This document shows, piece by piece, positions 26,426 through 35,199 of a DNA stretch of 64,000 nt (its first letter is position 1; the number at the start of each line of letters is the position of its first letter). Below the pieces are notes generated by a model that made no database searches, had not been told where the DNA came from, and worked only from the letters and a program-made list of their open reading frames with translations. This DNA comes from an uncultured Clostridia bacterium (lineage in GTDB: Bacteria > Bacillota > Clostridia > Oscillospirales > Acutalibacteraceae), in NCBI GenBank assembly GCA_937892115.1, contig CALAUI010000024.1, positions 62,001-126,000 of the forward strand, given 5' to 3'. Made by a program: the position numbers and the translations under genes.

Positions 26426-27931
26426 ATGAACAGAAGAAAAATTGCCTATGATTTAGGCGTTATCCTGATGATAGAAGCAGCACTTATGATTCTTCCGGTC
26501 ATAGTCTGCATCATATACAGAGAGTGGAAAATACTTCCCTCCTTCATCATTCCCATAGCGGCGCTCGTTATTACCGGTAAAATTCTCGCATGGAAAAAGC
26601 CCAAAAGAGAAAACATATATGCCAAAGAGGGCTTTATGATAGTATCCCTGGCATGGACTCTTATGTCCGCCTTCGGTGCTCTCCCCTTCGTCATCAGCAA
26701 GAGTATTGACAGAGGAAATTTCATCAGAAGCTTCATCGATGCCTTCTTTGAAACCGTTTCCGGATTCACCACCACCGGTTCAACCATTCTCGGTGAAATA
26801 GCAAGTCTTCCCCGATGCATACTTTTCTGGCGTGCATTCACCCATTTTATCGGCGGTATGGGAATACTCGTATTCGTAATTGCCATCATGCCCAAGGCAG
26901 AGGGCTCCACGATTCACATTATGAGAGCCGAGGTCCCCGGCCCCACGGTAGGTAAGCTGGTATCAAAAATCGGCGCCTCCGCAAGAATACTTTACGCCAT
27001 TTACAGCGGAATGACTCTGCTGATGATGATAATGCTCCTTGCAGGCGGTATGCCTCTGTTTGATTCGATTACCAATGCGCTTGCGACTGCAGGCACGGGC
27101 GGCTTCTGCTGCCTGAATAACAGTATCGAGGGTTACTACTCTGTTGCCGGCTGTAATGCGGTTTACTGCGAATGGGTAATCGGCGTATTCATGATGCTCT
27201 TCGGCATCAACTTCAACCTTTACTACTATCTGCTCATAAGGCAGGGTAAACTGATACTGAAGGATGAAGAGCTTAAATGGTTTCTCGGTATCGTTCTGGG
27301 TGCCACCTTCATTATCACCGTTGACCTTACGTTCACAAGCGATATAGTCATTGACCTTCCCGATGCCGTAAGGCAGGCATTCTTCCAGGTCAACGCCTTT
27401 ATTTCCACCACCGGTTTCTCATCGGTCAACTTTGACCTGTGGCCCACGGTTTCCAAGGCGGTGCTTGTATTCCTGATGTTCGTGGGCGGCTGCTGCGGCT
27501 CTACCGGCGGCGGTCTCAAGGTTACCCGTATCATCATTCTCATTAAGAACAGCATCCGTTCAATCAAGAAAGCGGCAAATCCCAGAAGAGTGGAAACCGT
27601 CCGCATCAACGGCAGACCCGTTGACGAGGATACCGTAACGGGCGTACTCGGTTACTTCGGACTGTTCATGATTCTCGGAATCATTTCATTCTTTATCGTT
27701 TCAATAGATCCCCACACCGCAGACCTTACCACCGGCTCGACAGCCGTATTTACCTGCCTTAACAACGTAGGTCCCGGCTTCAATCTGGTAGGTCCCACCG
27801 AAAACTTCGGCGGATTCTCCATTCTCTCCAAGTTAGTACTTTCTTTTGACATGCTGGCAGGAAGACTTGAGTTGTTCCCCATGCTTCTTCTCTTCTCAAA
27901 AATCGGCAGCGGCAAAAAGAAATACTCATAA
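26426..27931 (+). CDS. trkH: Trk/Ktr potassium uptake protein, membrane subunit TrkH
   Basis: 501 aa, about ten to twelve hydrophobic segments in the four M1-P-M2 repeats of the SKT family. Selectivity-filter-like segments can be seen: TVSGFTTTGSTIL, ATAGTGGFCCLNNS, FISTTGFSSVNFD and CLNNVGPGFNLVGP, each with the key Gly. GGCCGSTGGGLKVTRI is the family intramembrane loop. Forms a K+ transporter with TrkA. Confidence 0.95.
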   Translation: MNRRKIAYDLGVILMIEAALMILPVIVCIIYREWKILPSFIIPIAALVITGKILAWKKPKRENIYAKEGFMIVSLAWTLMSAFGALPFVISKSIDRGNFIRSFIDAFFETVSGFTTTGSTILGEIASLPRCILFWRAFTHFIGGMGILVFVIAIMPKAEGSTIHIMRAEVPGPTVGKLVSKIGASARILYAIYSGMTLLMMIMLLAGGMPLFDSITNALATAGTGGFCCLNNSIEGYYSVAGCNAVYCEWVIGVFMMLFGINFNLYYYLLIRQGKLILKDEELKWFLGIVLGATFIITVDLTFTSDIVIDLPDAVRQAFFQVNAFISTTGFSSVNFDLWPTVSKAVLVFLMFVGGCCGSTGGGLKVTRIIILIKNSIRSIKKAANPRRVETVRINGRPVDEDTVTGVLGYFGLFMILGIISFFIVSIDPHTADLTTGSTAVFTCLNNVGPGFNLVGPTENFGGFSILSKLVLSFDMLAGRLELFPMLLLFSKIGSGKKKYS

Positions 27932-27973
27932 ACACATCAATTAAAATTCACCAATAAGAAAGGACGACTCAGC

Positions 27974-29260
27974 ATGGATTACAAAATGAAGCTCACCCAG
28001 GAACAGCAGGATATCCTGAACGGCTCCAAGGGTGAAACAATGGCAAAGATTATGAAGACCCTCGTTCTTTACGGCGATGCTTTCGAAGCAACCGAAATGG
28101 TCCCCGTAACAAGCGAAAAGGGTCACCTCGTAACCAGCTTCGGTCTTAAAGTAATGAAGCCCGTTCACGAGCTCATGCAGAAGCTTATCGACGAGGGTGC
28201 GATTTCCGCACAGAAATTCTCCGTTGACCCCAAGCCCCTTGACCCCAACGTTCCCTCCGATTTTCTCAAGAATTTCGTATTCAACAAGTTTATGTACTCG
28301 GTACAGGATATGTACGACGAGCAGCTTGAAAAGCTCGGACTTATCGACAAGAAATCCTACACCTGCACCTGCTACATGGACGAAGTGGGAAACAAGCCCA
28401 ACAAGGGTGAAATTCTTTCATGGGCAGAGTCTTCAGCCGTAAACTATGCTAACTCCGTTCTCGGTGCACGCTGCAACAGAAACTCCGGTATCATTGAGCT
28501 CTTCGGCTCAATCGTCGGCTTTGTTCCTTATTTCGGACTTCTTACCGACGAAGGCCGTAAGGCAACGTGGAAGATTACCGTCAAGACGACAAAGAAGCCC
28601 GAGGCACAGATTCTCGGCTCCGCTATCGGTATGAAGGTAATGGAAGACGTTCCCTATATTGAGGGCATGAACGAATGGCTCGGCACGGAGCTTACGGACG
28701 ATGTCTGCGCTTACCTCAAGGACTTCGGCGCTGCCACCGCTTCAAACGGTGCGGTAGGTCTTTATCATATAGCAGGTCTTACTCCCGAAGCAGTTGAGCT
28801 CGGCGATTCTCTGCTTGCCGAAAATTACAAAGAATACGTTATTGACGACGCAGAGCTTCAGAGAGTTCAGGATAACTATCCCGTTATGTGGAAAGATAAA
28901 GATGCCAAGCCCGAGCTTTGCTTCGTAGGTTGTCCTCACCTTTCACTCGCTCAGCTTAACGAGTGGACCGACAACGTTGCAGAAGGTCTTAAGAAGAACG
29001 GCCTTAAAAAGGTTTCCGTTCCCACCGTATTTACCTGCGCTCCCGGCGTAAAGGAAGCATTTGAAAAGACGGAAGGCGCAAAGAAGCTTGCCGCAACGGG
29101 CGTAGTCCTCAGCTATATCTGTCCTCTTATGTATATGAACAATCCCCTTGCAAAGAAGATGGCGGTTATCACCAACTCCAACAAGCTCAGAACATACACA
29201 ACTGCACGTTATTACAGAAGCGAGCAGATTCTTGACATAATCACAAAGGAGGTAAAGTAA
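27974..29260 (+). CDS. Aconitase X catalytic (large) subunit
   Basis: 428 aa, AcnX catalytic domain (formerly DUF521). Recognised by the family features: LTQEQQDILNGSKGETMAKIMK start, the SSAVNYANSVLGARCNRNSG segment, and FVGCPHLSLAQL followed by CAPG. Characterised members dehydrate hydroxy acids, namely phosphomevalonate (archaea) or cis-3-hydroxy-L-proline (bacteria), using an iron-sulfur cluster. No mevalonate or hydroxyproline genes are adjacent, so the substrate is open. The separate small subunit follows after 1 base, making this the two-chain form. Upstream neighbours are K+ uptake genes. Confidence 0.85.
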   Translation: MDYKMKLTQEQQDILNGSKGETMAKIMKTLVLYGDAFEATEMVPVTSEKGHLVTSFGLKVMKPVHELMQKLIDEGAISAQKFSVDPKPLDPNVPSDFLKNFVFNKFMYSVQDMYDEQLEKLGLIDKKSYTCTCYMDEVGNKPNKGEILSWAESSAVNYANSVLGARCNRNSGIIELFGSIVGFVPYFGLLTDEGRKATWKITVKTTKKPEAQILGSAIGMKVMEDVPYIEGMNEWLGTELTDDVCAYLKDFGAATASNGAVGLYHIAGLTPEAVELGDSLLAENYKEYVIDDAELQRVQDNYPVMWKDKDAKPELCFVGCPHLSLAQLNEWTDNVAEGLKKNGLKKVSVPTVFTCAPGVKEAFEKTEGAKKLAATGVVLSYICPLMYMNNPLAKKMAVITNSNKLRTYTTARYYRSEQILDIITKEVK

Positions 29261-29261
29261 G

Positions 29262-29726
29262 ATGAAACAGTTCAAAGGACGTCCCGTAGTAGCAGGTAAA
29301 TGTACTGCTCCCGCTCTCGTTTCTCACAGCGGCTTCAACACTCTTGCTTCCTTCCAGGGCGCTCTCCAGTTCGGCGAGCTTCCCATTATCGGTAAAAAGT
29401 ATAAGCATACCGAATGTGATGACCAGAATAACAAGGACCTTTACCAGAAGCCCATGCAGGACACCGCTCTCTGCCTTCCCCAGACCATCGGCTCAACCAC
29501 CGGCGGTATGATTCTCTTCTGCGCAAAGAGTCTCGGCAAGTGCCCCACCTGCCTTCTCTTCTCAGAGCATATTGACTCCCTCGCATGTGCCGGTGCAGTT
29601 CTTGCAGCCAACTGGTGCGACGAGCCCCTTATCACCGTTGACTGTCTCGGTCAGGAATTCCTTGACTACGTCAAGGACGGTATGAAAATCACCGTTGACG
29701 AAGACGGTACCGTTACTGTTGACTAA
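29262..29726 (+). CDS. Aconitase X swivel (small) subunit
   Basis: 154 aa, AcnX swivel domain (formerly DUF126). Visible: KGRPVVAGKCTAPALVS opening, the substrate-loop counterpart TIGSTTGGMILFCAK (family PxGSSSGS-like), and a C-terminal VDEDGTVTVD strand. It should close over the active site of the large subunit. Ribosome site GGAGGTAAAG lies within the end of the preceding gene, so the two are co-translated. Several extra cysteines (CPTC, WCDE, CLG) are unusual for this family and may be structural. Confidence 0.85.
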   Translation: MKQFKGRPVVAGKCTAPALVSHSGFNTLASFQGALQFGELPIIGKKYKHTECDDQNNKDLYQKPMQDTALCLPQTIGSTTGGMILFCAKSLGKCPTCLLFSEHIDSLACAGAVLAANWCDEPLITVDCLGQEFLDYVKDGMKITVDEDGTVTVD

Positions 29727-29735
29727 AATAATAAC

Positions 29736-29762
29736 GGATACTGCCGCAAGCCGGCAGTATCC
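29736..29762 (+). other. Strong intergenic hairpin without a T run
   Basis: Perfect 11-bp stem GGATACTGCCG / CGGCAGTATCC with loop CAAGC, between the AcnX small subunit and the GNAT-like gene, ending 6 bases before the ribosome site. Lacking a T run it is not a classical terminator; it may stabilise mRNA ends or lower read-through. Confidence 0.6.
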
Positions 29763-29779
29763 ATAAAGCGGTGGAATAT

Positions 29780-30370
29780 ATGAAAGAATTACCCATTCTC
29801 AAGACAAAAAATCTTGTGCTGTGCGCCGCGCCTGCGGACGAGGTTGATATTGACACCATTTCCGAGGATAATGCCATCTGGTATTACCCCTGGTACATTA
29901 CTATCAAAAATCAGAGCAGTACACTGATAGGTATTTTCCGTTTCAACGGTCCTCCCGTAAAAGGTACCGTTCTGCTCAGAGTAAAAGAGGATAAGGACTA
30001 TATCAGCAGCGACATCGCAGAGGAAGCCCTCGGGGCAATCTGTGACTGGGCGTTTGCACAGAAGGATGTATATAAAATCAGAGTCCATCGTGTTCCCGAT
30101 GATAAGCGTTACCATGAGCTCCTTGAAAAATGCGGATTCGGCCCCGGACCGGAGCCCTCCCGTGCGGAGAAAAAGAAGCCCGCCGTTTCATGGACTCTCA
30201 TCTATATGCTCCTCGGTATTTCCGTCGGCTTTACCACAGGCATTTCTCTGGGCAGTTTTGCCCTGGGAATGGTGCTGGGACTTTGCGGCGGTATTGTACT
30301 CGGTATTATGTTTGACCTTAACGAAAGAAAGCACAGGTCACAGGTTACGGGCGAAAAAGACGACGAGTAA
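29780..30370 (+). CDS. GNAT-like protein with two C-terminal membrane segments
   Basis: 196 aa. Residues about 1-130 look like a GNAT fold (IGIFRFNGP, VLLRVKED, AEEALGAICDWAFAQKDVYKIRVH, LLEKCGFGPG), but the acetyl-CoA pyrophosphate loop Q/RxxGxG/A is not evident, so activity is doubtful. Residues about 139-175 form two glycine-rich hydrophobic helices (WTLIYMLLGISVG, LGMVLGLCGGIVLGIM), followed by a charged tail. ATG 29780 is preferred for its GGTGG site; a GTG three codons upstream is in frame. Confidence 0.6.
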   Translation: MKELPILKTKNLVLCAAPADEVDIDTISEDNAIWYYPWYITIKNQSSTLIGIFRFNGPPVKGTVLLRVKEDKDYISSDIAEEALGAICDWAFAQKDVYKIRVHRVPDDKRYHELLEKCGFGPGPEPSRAEKKKPAVSWTLIYMLLGISVGFTTGISLGSFALGMVLGLCGGIVLGIMFDLNERKHRSQVTGEKDDE

Positions 30371-30392
30371 CGGTTTCATTTGAGTATAAATA

Positions 30393-30425
30393 AAGCAGGT
30401 TTCCTTCCGGAAGCCTGCTTTTTTA
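30393..30425. terminator. Bidirectional rho-independent terminator
   Basis: 12-bp stem (30393-30420, one G-T pair, loop TTCC) followed by TTTTTTATT. It lies between the converging GNAT-like and LytTR genes. Confidence 0.85.
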
Positions 30426-31124
30426 TTATCTGAGTCCTTTGAAGGAAAGATATGCGTTTTCAAACTCTTCCTTCTTTGAACGGCCTACCGCAATCACACT
30501 GCCGTCCTTCATCGTTGCCTCCATTCTGATGTAGGAAACAACGTAGGCAAGATTGACGATATAGCTCTTATGACAGCGGATAAACGCATCCGTCAGCTGC
30601 TCCATAACCTTTTCAAGCAATCCCGCCGCTTTGACGGTATTGCCGTCGGTCTTATGAATAATCAGATTTTTATTCTCATACTCAATATAGAGAATATCGT
30701 CAAGTCTGATTGCAAGGTCCATACCCCTTACCTTGCAGCTGAGAGTCCTGTTTTCACTGCCTATTTTTTCATTTGCCGCATCAACGTACTTATAAAGCTT
30801 TTCCGGCTTTATCGGCTTATCGATGAATCCGAAGGGCTGTACGGAAAAGAATACCTCGGAAACCATTTCGGGATATCCGGAAATAAACACGGATTTGATC
30901 CCGGTCAGATTTGAGGAAAGATAATTTGCCACATTGATTCCGCTCTCTTCACCAAGATTGATATCAATAAAGACAAGGTCAAATTCCTTTCCCTCTTCAA
31001 CCAGGCGGGTAACGTCTCCCGAGCAGGTGGCTTTGGAAACCTCATAGTCGGGATATTTATCAAGTATGAGCCGTTCAATACGGTCATTTATGATACTCAG
31101 GTCGTCAACTACAAGTATTTTCAT
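30426..31124 (-). CDS. LytTR family response regulator
   Basis: 232 aa. N-terminal receiver domain: acidic pair in VVDDLS, phospho-acceptor Asp in FDLVFIDINLG (about residue 55), and the Lys of DKPIKPEKL. C-terminal LytTR DNA-binding domain (about 125-230: ILYIEYENKNLIIHKTDG, FIRCHKSYIVNLAYV). No histidine kinase gene is nearby, so it is an orphan in this window. It starts 5 bases after the aspartokinase stop, which puts it in the hom-lysC operon. Confidence 0.9.
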   Translation of the reverse strand: MKILVVDDLSIINDRIERLILDKYPDYEVSKATCSGDVTRLVEEGKEFDLVFIDINLGEESGINVANYLSSNLTGIKSVFISGYPEMVSEVFFSVQPFGFIDKPIKPEKLYKYVDAANEKIGSENRTLSCKVRGMDLAIRLDDILYIEYENKNLIIHKTDGNTVKAAGLLEKVMEQLTDAFIRCHKSYIVNLAYVVSYIRMEATMKDGSVIAVGRSKKEEFENAYLSFKGLR

Positions 31125-31129
31125 ATCAA

Positions 31130-32344
31130 TTATTTCTCATCGGGAATGAATGCATCGTGAACAGCTTCAACTGCCTTGTCAGCATCCTTGATGTCAATAA
31201 GTACGGAAATTTTGATTTCGCTTGTGGAAATCATCTGGATATTGATATCGTTTTCAAAGAGTGCCTCAAACATCTTTGCGGCAACGCCGGGATGGGTTTC
31301 CATGCCTGCGCCTACGATTGATACCTTGGCAACCGTTTCGGCATCCACTTCAATCTTGAGGTTTGAAAGAAGCTCAAGCTCCTGAAGGACTGCAACTGCA
31401 AGCTGTGCATTATCCTTGGAAGTGGTGAAGGTGATATCCTTGGTGTCGTTTCTGCCGACAGACTGAAGGATGATATCAATGTTGATATTCTTTGAAGCAA
31501 GCTTACCGAAAATCTTATATGCGATACCGGGTACGTTGGGAACACCGATAATTGAAATTCTGGCTACGTTTGTATCTTTTGTTGCGCCTCTGACAAGCAT
31601 TTTTTCCATTTTAACTGTCTCCTTAACTAATGTTCCGGGCTTTCTTTCAAGACTTGAAAGCACCTCTATGACTACATTATATTTCTTTGCCATTTCAACG
31701 CTGCGGTTATTGAGAACCTGTGCGCCCAGAGTAGCCAGCTCAAGCATTTCATCATAGGTGATTTCGTTGAGCTTTACTGCTTTTTTGACCTTACGGGGAT
31801 CTGCGGTGTAAACGCCGTCAACGTCGGTATAAATCTGGCAGCGGTCTGCATGCATTGCCGCCGCGATTGCAACCGCACTTGTATCCGAACCGCCTCTGCC
31901 GAGGGTGGTAAGGTCGTCATACTTGTTGAGTCCCTGGAAACCGGCTACGACAACGATGTTCTTTTTGCCGAGTTCAAGTGCGATTCTCTCGGTATTGACC
32001 TTCTTTATTCTCGCACTGCCGTAAACGGAATTTGTGTTGAAGCCCGCCTGCCAGCCGAGAAGTGAGCAGGCATGGTAGCCGAGCTTCTCAATAGCCATTG
32101 CAAGAAGAGCGATTGAAATCTGCTCACCCGATGCGAGAAGCATATCCATTTCTCTTTTTGAAGCGGCGGGATTGATTTCCTTTGCTTTTTCAATAAGGTC
32201 ATCGGTCGTGTCGCCCTGTGCAGATACTACCACGACCACGTCGTTACCCTGCGCATAAGTATCCGTTACTATGCGGGCAACATTCATTACTCTTTCAGCG
32301 TTGGCAACCGAGCTTCCGCCGAATTTCTGGATTATAAGTCCCAT
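31130..32344 (-). CDS. lysC: Aspartate kinase
   Basis: First step of the aspartate pathway to lysine, threonine and methionine, 404 aa. Kinase core: IIQKFGGSSVAN opening, GRGGSDTSAVAIAAA, and YTDVDGVYTADPR. Two C-terminal ACT domains follow (ISIIGVPNVPGIA, VSIVGAGMETHPGVAA), typical of feedback-inhibited enzymes. ATG at 32344 chosen for the CCGGAGG site; a longer frame to 32362 lacks one. 22 bases after hom. Confidence 0.95.
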   Translation of the reverse strand: MGLIIQKFGGSSVANAERVMNVARIVTDTYAQGNDVVVVVSAQGDTTDDLIEKAKEINPAASKREMDMLLASGEQISIALLAMAIEKLGYHACSLLGWQAGFNTNSVYGSARIKKVNTERIALELGKKNIVVVAGFQGLNKYDDLTTLGRGGSDTSAVAIAAAMHADRCQIYTDVDGVYTADPRKVKKAVKLNEITYDEMLELATLGAQVLNNRSVEMAKKYNVVIEVLSSLERKPGTLVKETVKMEKMLVRGATKDTNVARISIIGVPNVPGIAYKIFGKLASKNINIDIILQSVGRNDTKDITFTTSKDNAQLAVAVLQELELLSNLKIEVDAETVAKVSIVGAGMETHPGVAAKMFEALFENDINIQMISTSEIKISVLIDIKDADKAVEAVHDAFIPDEK

Positions 32345-32366
32345 TGTTTTTCCTCCGGTCAACTGA

Positions 32367-33563
32367 TCAATAGTCTGTTACTCTGATGATGGATTTTGCT
32401 CCGCCCGAAAGCTCTGCCTTCCTGCAGACCTCTGCGAACGTCATTTCTTCCGTAATGAACGCATTGGCGGAAATATATTCAACGACACCGAAAACGGTAT
32501 CAACTTTGACTTTGTCCGAATCGGTGCTTACGTAAAAGCGGGAAACCGTTTCCTCATAAGGAACAACGTAACCCTCCGATGCGTCCTCCCAGCCGAGGTC
32601 TTTCCTCTCTTTGATATGCTGTGCACAGTCGATTACGTCTGCAACAACCGCACTGGCTGTGGGAAGCTTGCCTGCTCCTCTGCCATAGAAGACCACGTCA
32701 CCTACCGCATTGCCTCTGACGAGAACGGCATTGAATACGTCGCTTACGGATGCAAGCTGACTGCCGTTTCCGATAATTGCGGGAGAAATCCAGGCGGTGA
32801 TTCTGCCGTCATCAAGCTTCTTTGACGAGCCGATAAGCTTGATGACGCCGCCCCATTTCTTTACGTTTTCAACGTCCTCTCCGGTGATGCCGCGGATACC
32901 TTTGGTATAAACGCTGTCGGGATAAACGTGTCTGCCGAAGCAAAGGGAAGCGAGGATACAGATTTTACGGCAGGCATCAAGGCCTTCAACGTCGGCGGTG
33001 GGATCCTTTTCGGCATATCCCAGCTGCTGAGCCGTACTGAGTGCCTCCTCAAAAGCCATGCCCTCTTCAATCATCTTGGTAAGAATGAAATTGGTGGTGC
33101 CGTTGAGAATGCCCGCGACCTCTTTGATTTCATTTGATGCAAGGCACTGTGAAATGGGTCTGAGGACGGGAATACCGCCTCCGACGCTTGCTTCAAAGAG
33201 GAAGTTAACGTTATTTCTTTTTGCAGTTTCAAGCAGCTCAAAGCCCTTGGTTGCCACAAGTTCCTTATTTGAAGTGACAACGCTTTTGCCCGCTTCAAGA
33301 CATGACGAAACGAATTTATATGCGGGATTTACACCGCCCATTGTTTCAACAACGATTTTTACCTCATCATCCTCAAGGATGGTATTGAAATCGTTGATTA
33401 CAAGTGACTCGAATTCATCACCGGGAAAAGTCCTGAGATCAAGGATATATTTCAGCTCAAGACCGTCGCTCACGCTGTTATGCTTTATGTGAGCAAAATT
33501 CTGTTTTAACACGGCTGCAACGCCGGAACCGACTACTCCGTAGCCCATTATTGCAACTTTCAT
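32367..33563 (-). CDS. hom: Homoserine dehydrogenase
   Basis: Reduces aspartate semialdehyde to homoserine, 398 aa. NAD(P) motif VAIMGYGVVGSGVA, the conserved GILNGTTNFILTKM, and the catalytic region LGYAEKDPTADVEGLDA. It ends soon after the catalytic domain (…AKSIIRVTDY), with a short ACT-like end rather than the long tail of some homologues. ATG at 33563 has AAAGGTGA upstream. First gene of hom-lysC-lytTR. Confidence 0.94.
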   Translation of the reverse strand: MKVAIMGYGVVGSGVAAVLKQNFAHIKHNSVSDGLELKYILDLRTFPGDEFESLVINDFNTILEDDEVKIVVETMGGVNPAYKFVSSCLEAGKSVVTSNKELVATKGFELLETAKRNNVNFLFEASVGGGIPVLRPISQCLASNEIKEVAGILNGTTNFILTKMIEEGMAFEEALSTAQQLGYAEKDPTADVEGLDACRKICILASLCFGRHVYPDSVYTKGIRGITGEDVENVKKWGGVIKLIGSSKKLDDGRITAWISPAIIGNGSQLASVSDVFNAVLVRGNAVGDVVFYGRGAGKLPTASAVVADVIDCAQHIKERKDLGWEDASEGYVVPYEETVSRFYVSTDSDKVKVDTVFGVVEYISANAFITEEMTFAEVCRKAELSGGAKSIIRVTDY

Positions 33564-33741
33564 AACTCTCACCTTTCGGTCAAAACCAAAAATTTACAGT
33601 TTATAATATCACAGATTTTTATGATAATAAAGTAAAATTTTGAATTTTTATGAATTTTTTTATAATTTTTAGTTTATACAATTGTATTTCGGCGTATTAT
33701 GGTGTAGTATTTGCATGTATAAATTCAAGGAGGTATTCCGG

Positions 33742-35013
33742 ATGGAAAACCGCAGTCTTGTCCAGAGACGTAAGGAACGGCTTGTTCACATAACGTATTT
33801 TACCGTATTCATAACCATTTACGTTCTTTTCGTAAAGTACGCCCTTGCCATTACGGCTCCGTTCCTGGCAGCTTTTGTAATTGCCATGCTTCTTCAGAGG
33901 CCGATAAATTTTCTTTCGGGTAAAATGCACGGAAAGGGAAAGAAACCCCTGTCATTCATCTTTGTTTCGCTGATCATCATCCTGCTCGCAGGTATAATTG
34001 TACTGCTCGGATATCTTATTTCAAACGAAATTTCCGACTTCGTGAAATTCGTTGTCGCAAAGGGCAAGGAAATCCCCGCGTACATCTACGGACTGAAAGA
34101 TACCTTTTACGGACTGATATCAAAGCTGCCCGATAAAGCGGAAATCGCCGTCAGAAACGCTGCCGACGGAATAATCAAAAAATACACCGATATGATTTCT
34201 GCCGGAAGTGCTTCCTCTCAAAACGCACCGTCCCTGAATGAAACGGGCTCCACGGTCATCTCCATACTCAAGGTGCCTCTTCTGGGTATCTGGTCAACCG
34301 CAAAGCAGATTCCCGCCGTATTCACGGCAATCATCATCGGTATGATTTCCTGCTTCTTCCTTACAGCCGACTACGACGGATTTGTCAATATGATAAAGAA
34401 TACCCTCACAAAAGAGGGCGGTAACAATCTTTCAAGGGCGAAAAACGTCATAGTAAACGTTTTCGGCAAATGGCTCAGATCATACATAACGATTCTTTTC
34501 ATCACCTTCTGTGAAATGGCACTCGGTCTGCTGATTCTCAAGTGGACCGGAATCTACGTCACGGATTACGTTTTCGTTATCGCTCTCTGCACCGCAATCG
34601 TTGATATCTTCCCCGTTTTCGGTACGGGCACGGTGCTGATTCCCTGGGCGATTTATCAGTTCTGCACTCATAACGCGGCGACGGGTATTGCCCTGCTCAT
34701 CATCTACGGTGTAATCACCTTTGTCAGACAGATTATCGAGCCCAAGCTGGTATCTGCAAACGTTAATATGAATCCCGTAATCACACTGATGGCAATGTAC
34801 ATCGGTCTTCAGGTATTCGGGCCTCTCGGCATCTTCATTCTTCCCCTTACGTGCATCTTCATCATCACACTCAATAAGGAAGGCATTATTCATCTGTGGA
34901 ATAATAAAGCACACGATGAGACCGCAGACGAAACCGCGGATTCCGGCGAAATTCCCCAACAGGAAGAAAAGTGTGAAAATAAGGACCCTGCAGAGGAAAA
35001 TACGGAAGCCTGA
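33742..35013 (+). CDS. AI-2E family transporter
   Basis: 423 aa, about seven or eight membrane segments arranged as in the AI-2E/UPF0118 family (YALAITAPFLAAFVIAMLLQRP start; GIYVTDYVFVIALCTAIVDIFPVFGTGTVLIPWAI; EPKLVSANVNMNPVITLMAMYIG). Members export or exchange varied solutes including Na+/H+; the quorum-sensing name is historical. The C-terminal about 40 residues are strongly acidic (DETADETADSGE). ATG at 33742 sits behind AAGGAGG. Followed by a hairpin terminator. Confidence 0.88.
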   Translation: MENRSLVQRRKERLVHITYFTVFITIYVLFVKYALAITAPFLAAFVIAMLLQRPINFLSGKMHGKGKKPLSFIFVSLIIILLAGIIVLLGYLISNEISDFVKFVVAKGKEIPAYIYGLKDTFYGLISKLPDKAEIAVRNAADGIIKKYTDMISAGSASSQNAPSLNETGSTVISILKVPLLGIWSTAKQIPAVFTAIIIGMISCFFLTADYDGFVNMIKNTLTKEGGNNLSRAKNVIVNVFGKWLRSYITILFITFCEMALGLLILKWTGIYVTDYVFVIALCTAIVDIFPVFGTGTVLIPWAIYQFCTHNAATGIALLIIYGVITFVRQIIEPKLVSANVNMNPVITLMAMYIGLQVFGPLGIFILPLTCIFIITLNKEGIIHLWNNKAHDETADETADSGEIPQQEEKCENKDPAEENTEA

Positions 35014-35054
35014 CGTTGGTTACAATGTCTAAAACAAAATATTGATAATTAGTT

Positions 35055-35086
35055 AAACTGCCAAAATTAGTTAATTTCGGCAGTTT
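35055..35086 (+). terminator. Rho-independent terminator after the AI-2E gene
   Basis: 8-bp stem AAACTGCC / GGCAGTTT, extended by AAATT/AATTT after one mismatch, then ATCTTATT; T run is weak. Confidence 0.6.
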
Positions 35087-35111
35087 ATCTTATTAAAGTA
35101 AAAATAAATCG

Positions 35112-35140
35112 TTGAAATTGACAGTGTAGTATGATAAAAT
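35112..35140 (+). promoter_or_regulatory. Sigma-A-like promoter of the EF-G-like gene
   Basis: -35 TTGAAA (35112-35117), 17-bp spacer, -10 TAAAAT (35135-35140); leader about 52 bases. Confidence 0.65.
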
Positions 35141-35199
35141 TTCCCTAACATTGTGAATTGTCCCCGAAAATCGGTGAGATAATTTAAGGAGGAACATTC

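Noticed and set aside
33564..33741. Promoter of hom-lysC-lytTR
   Set aside because: A TATTAT -10 can be found but the -35 is poor, so I do not list it.
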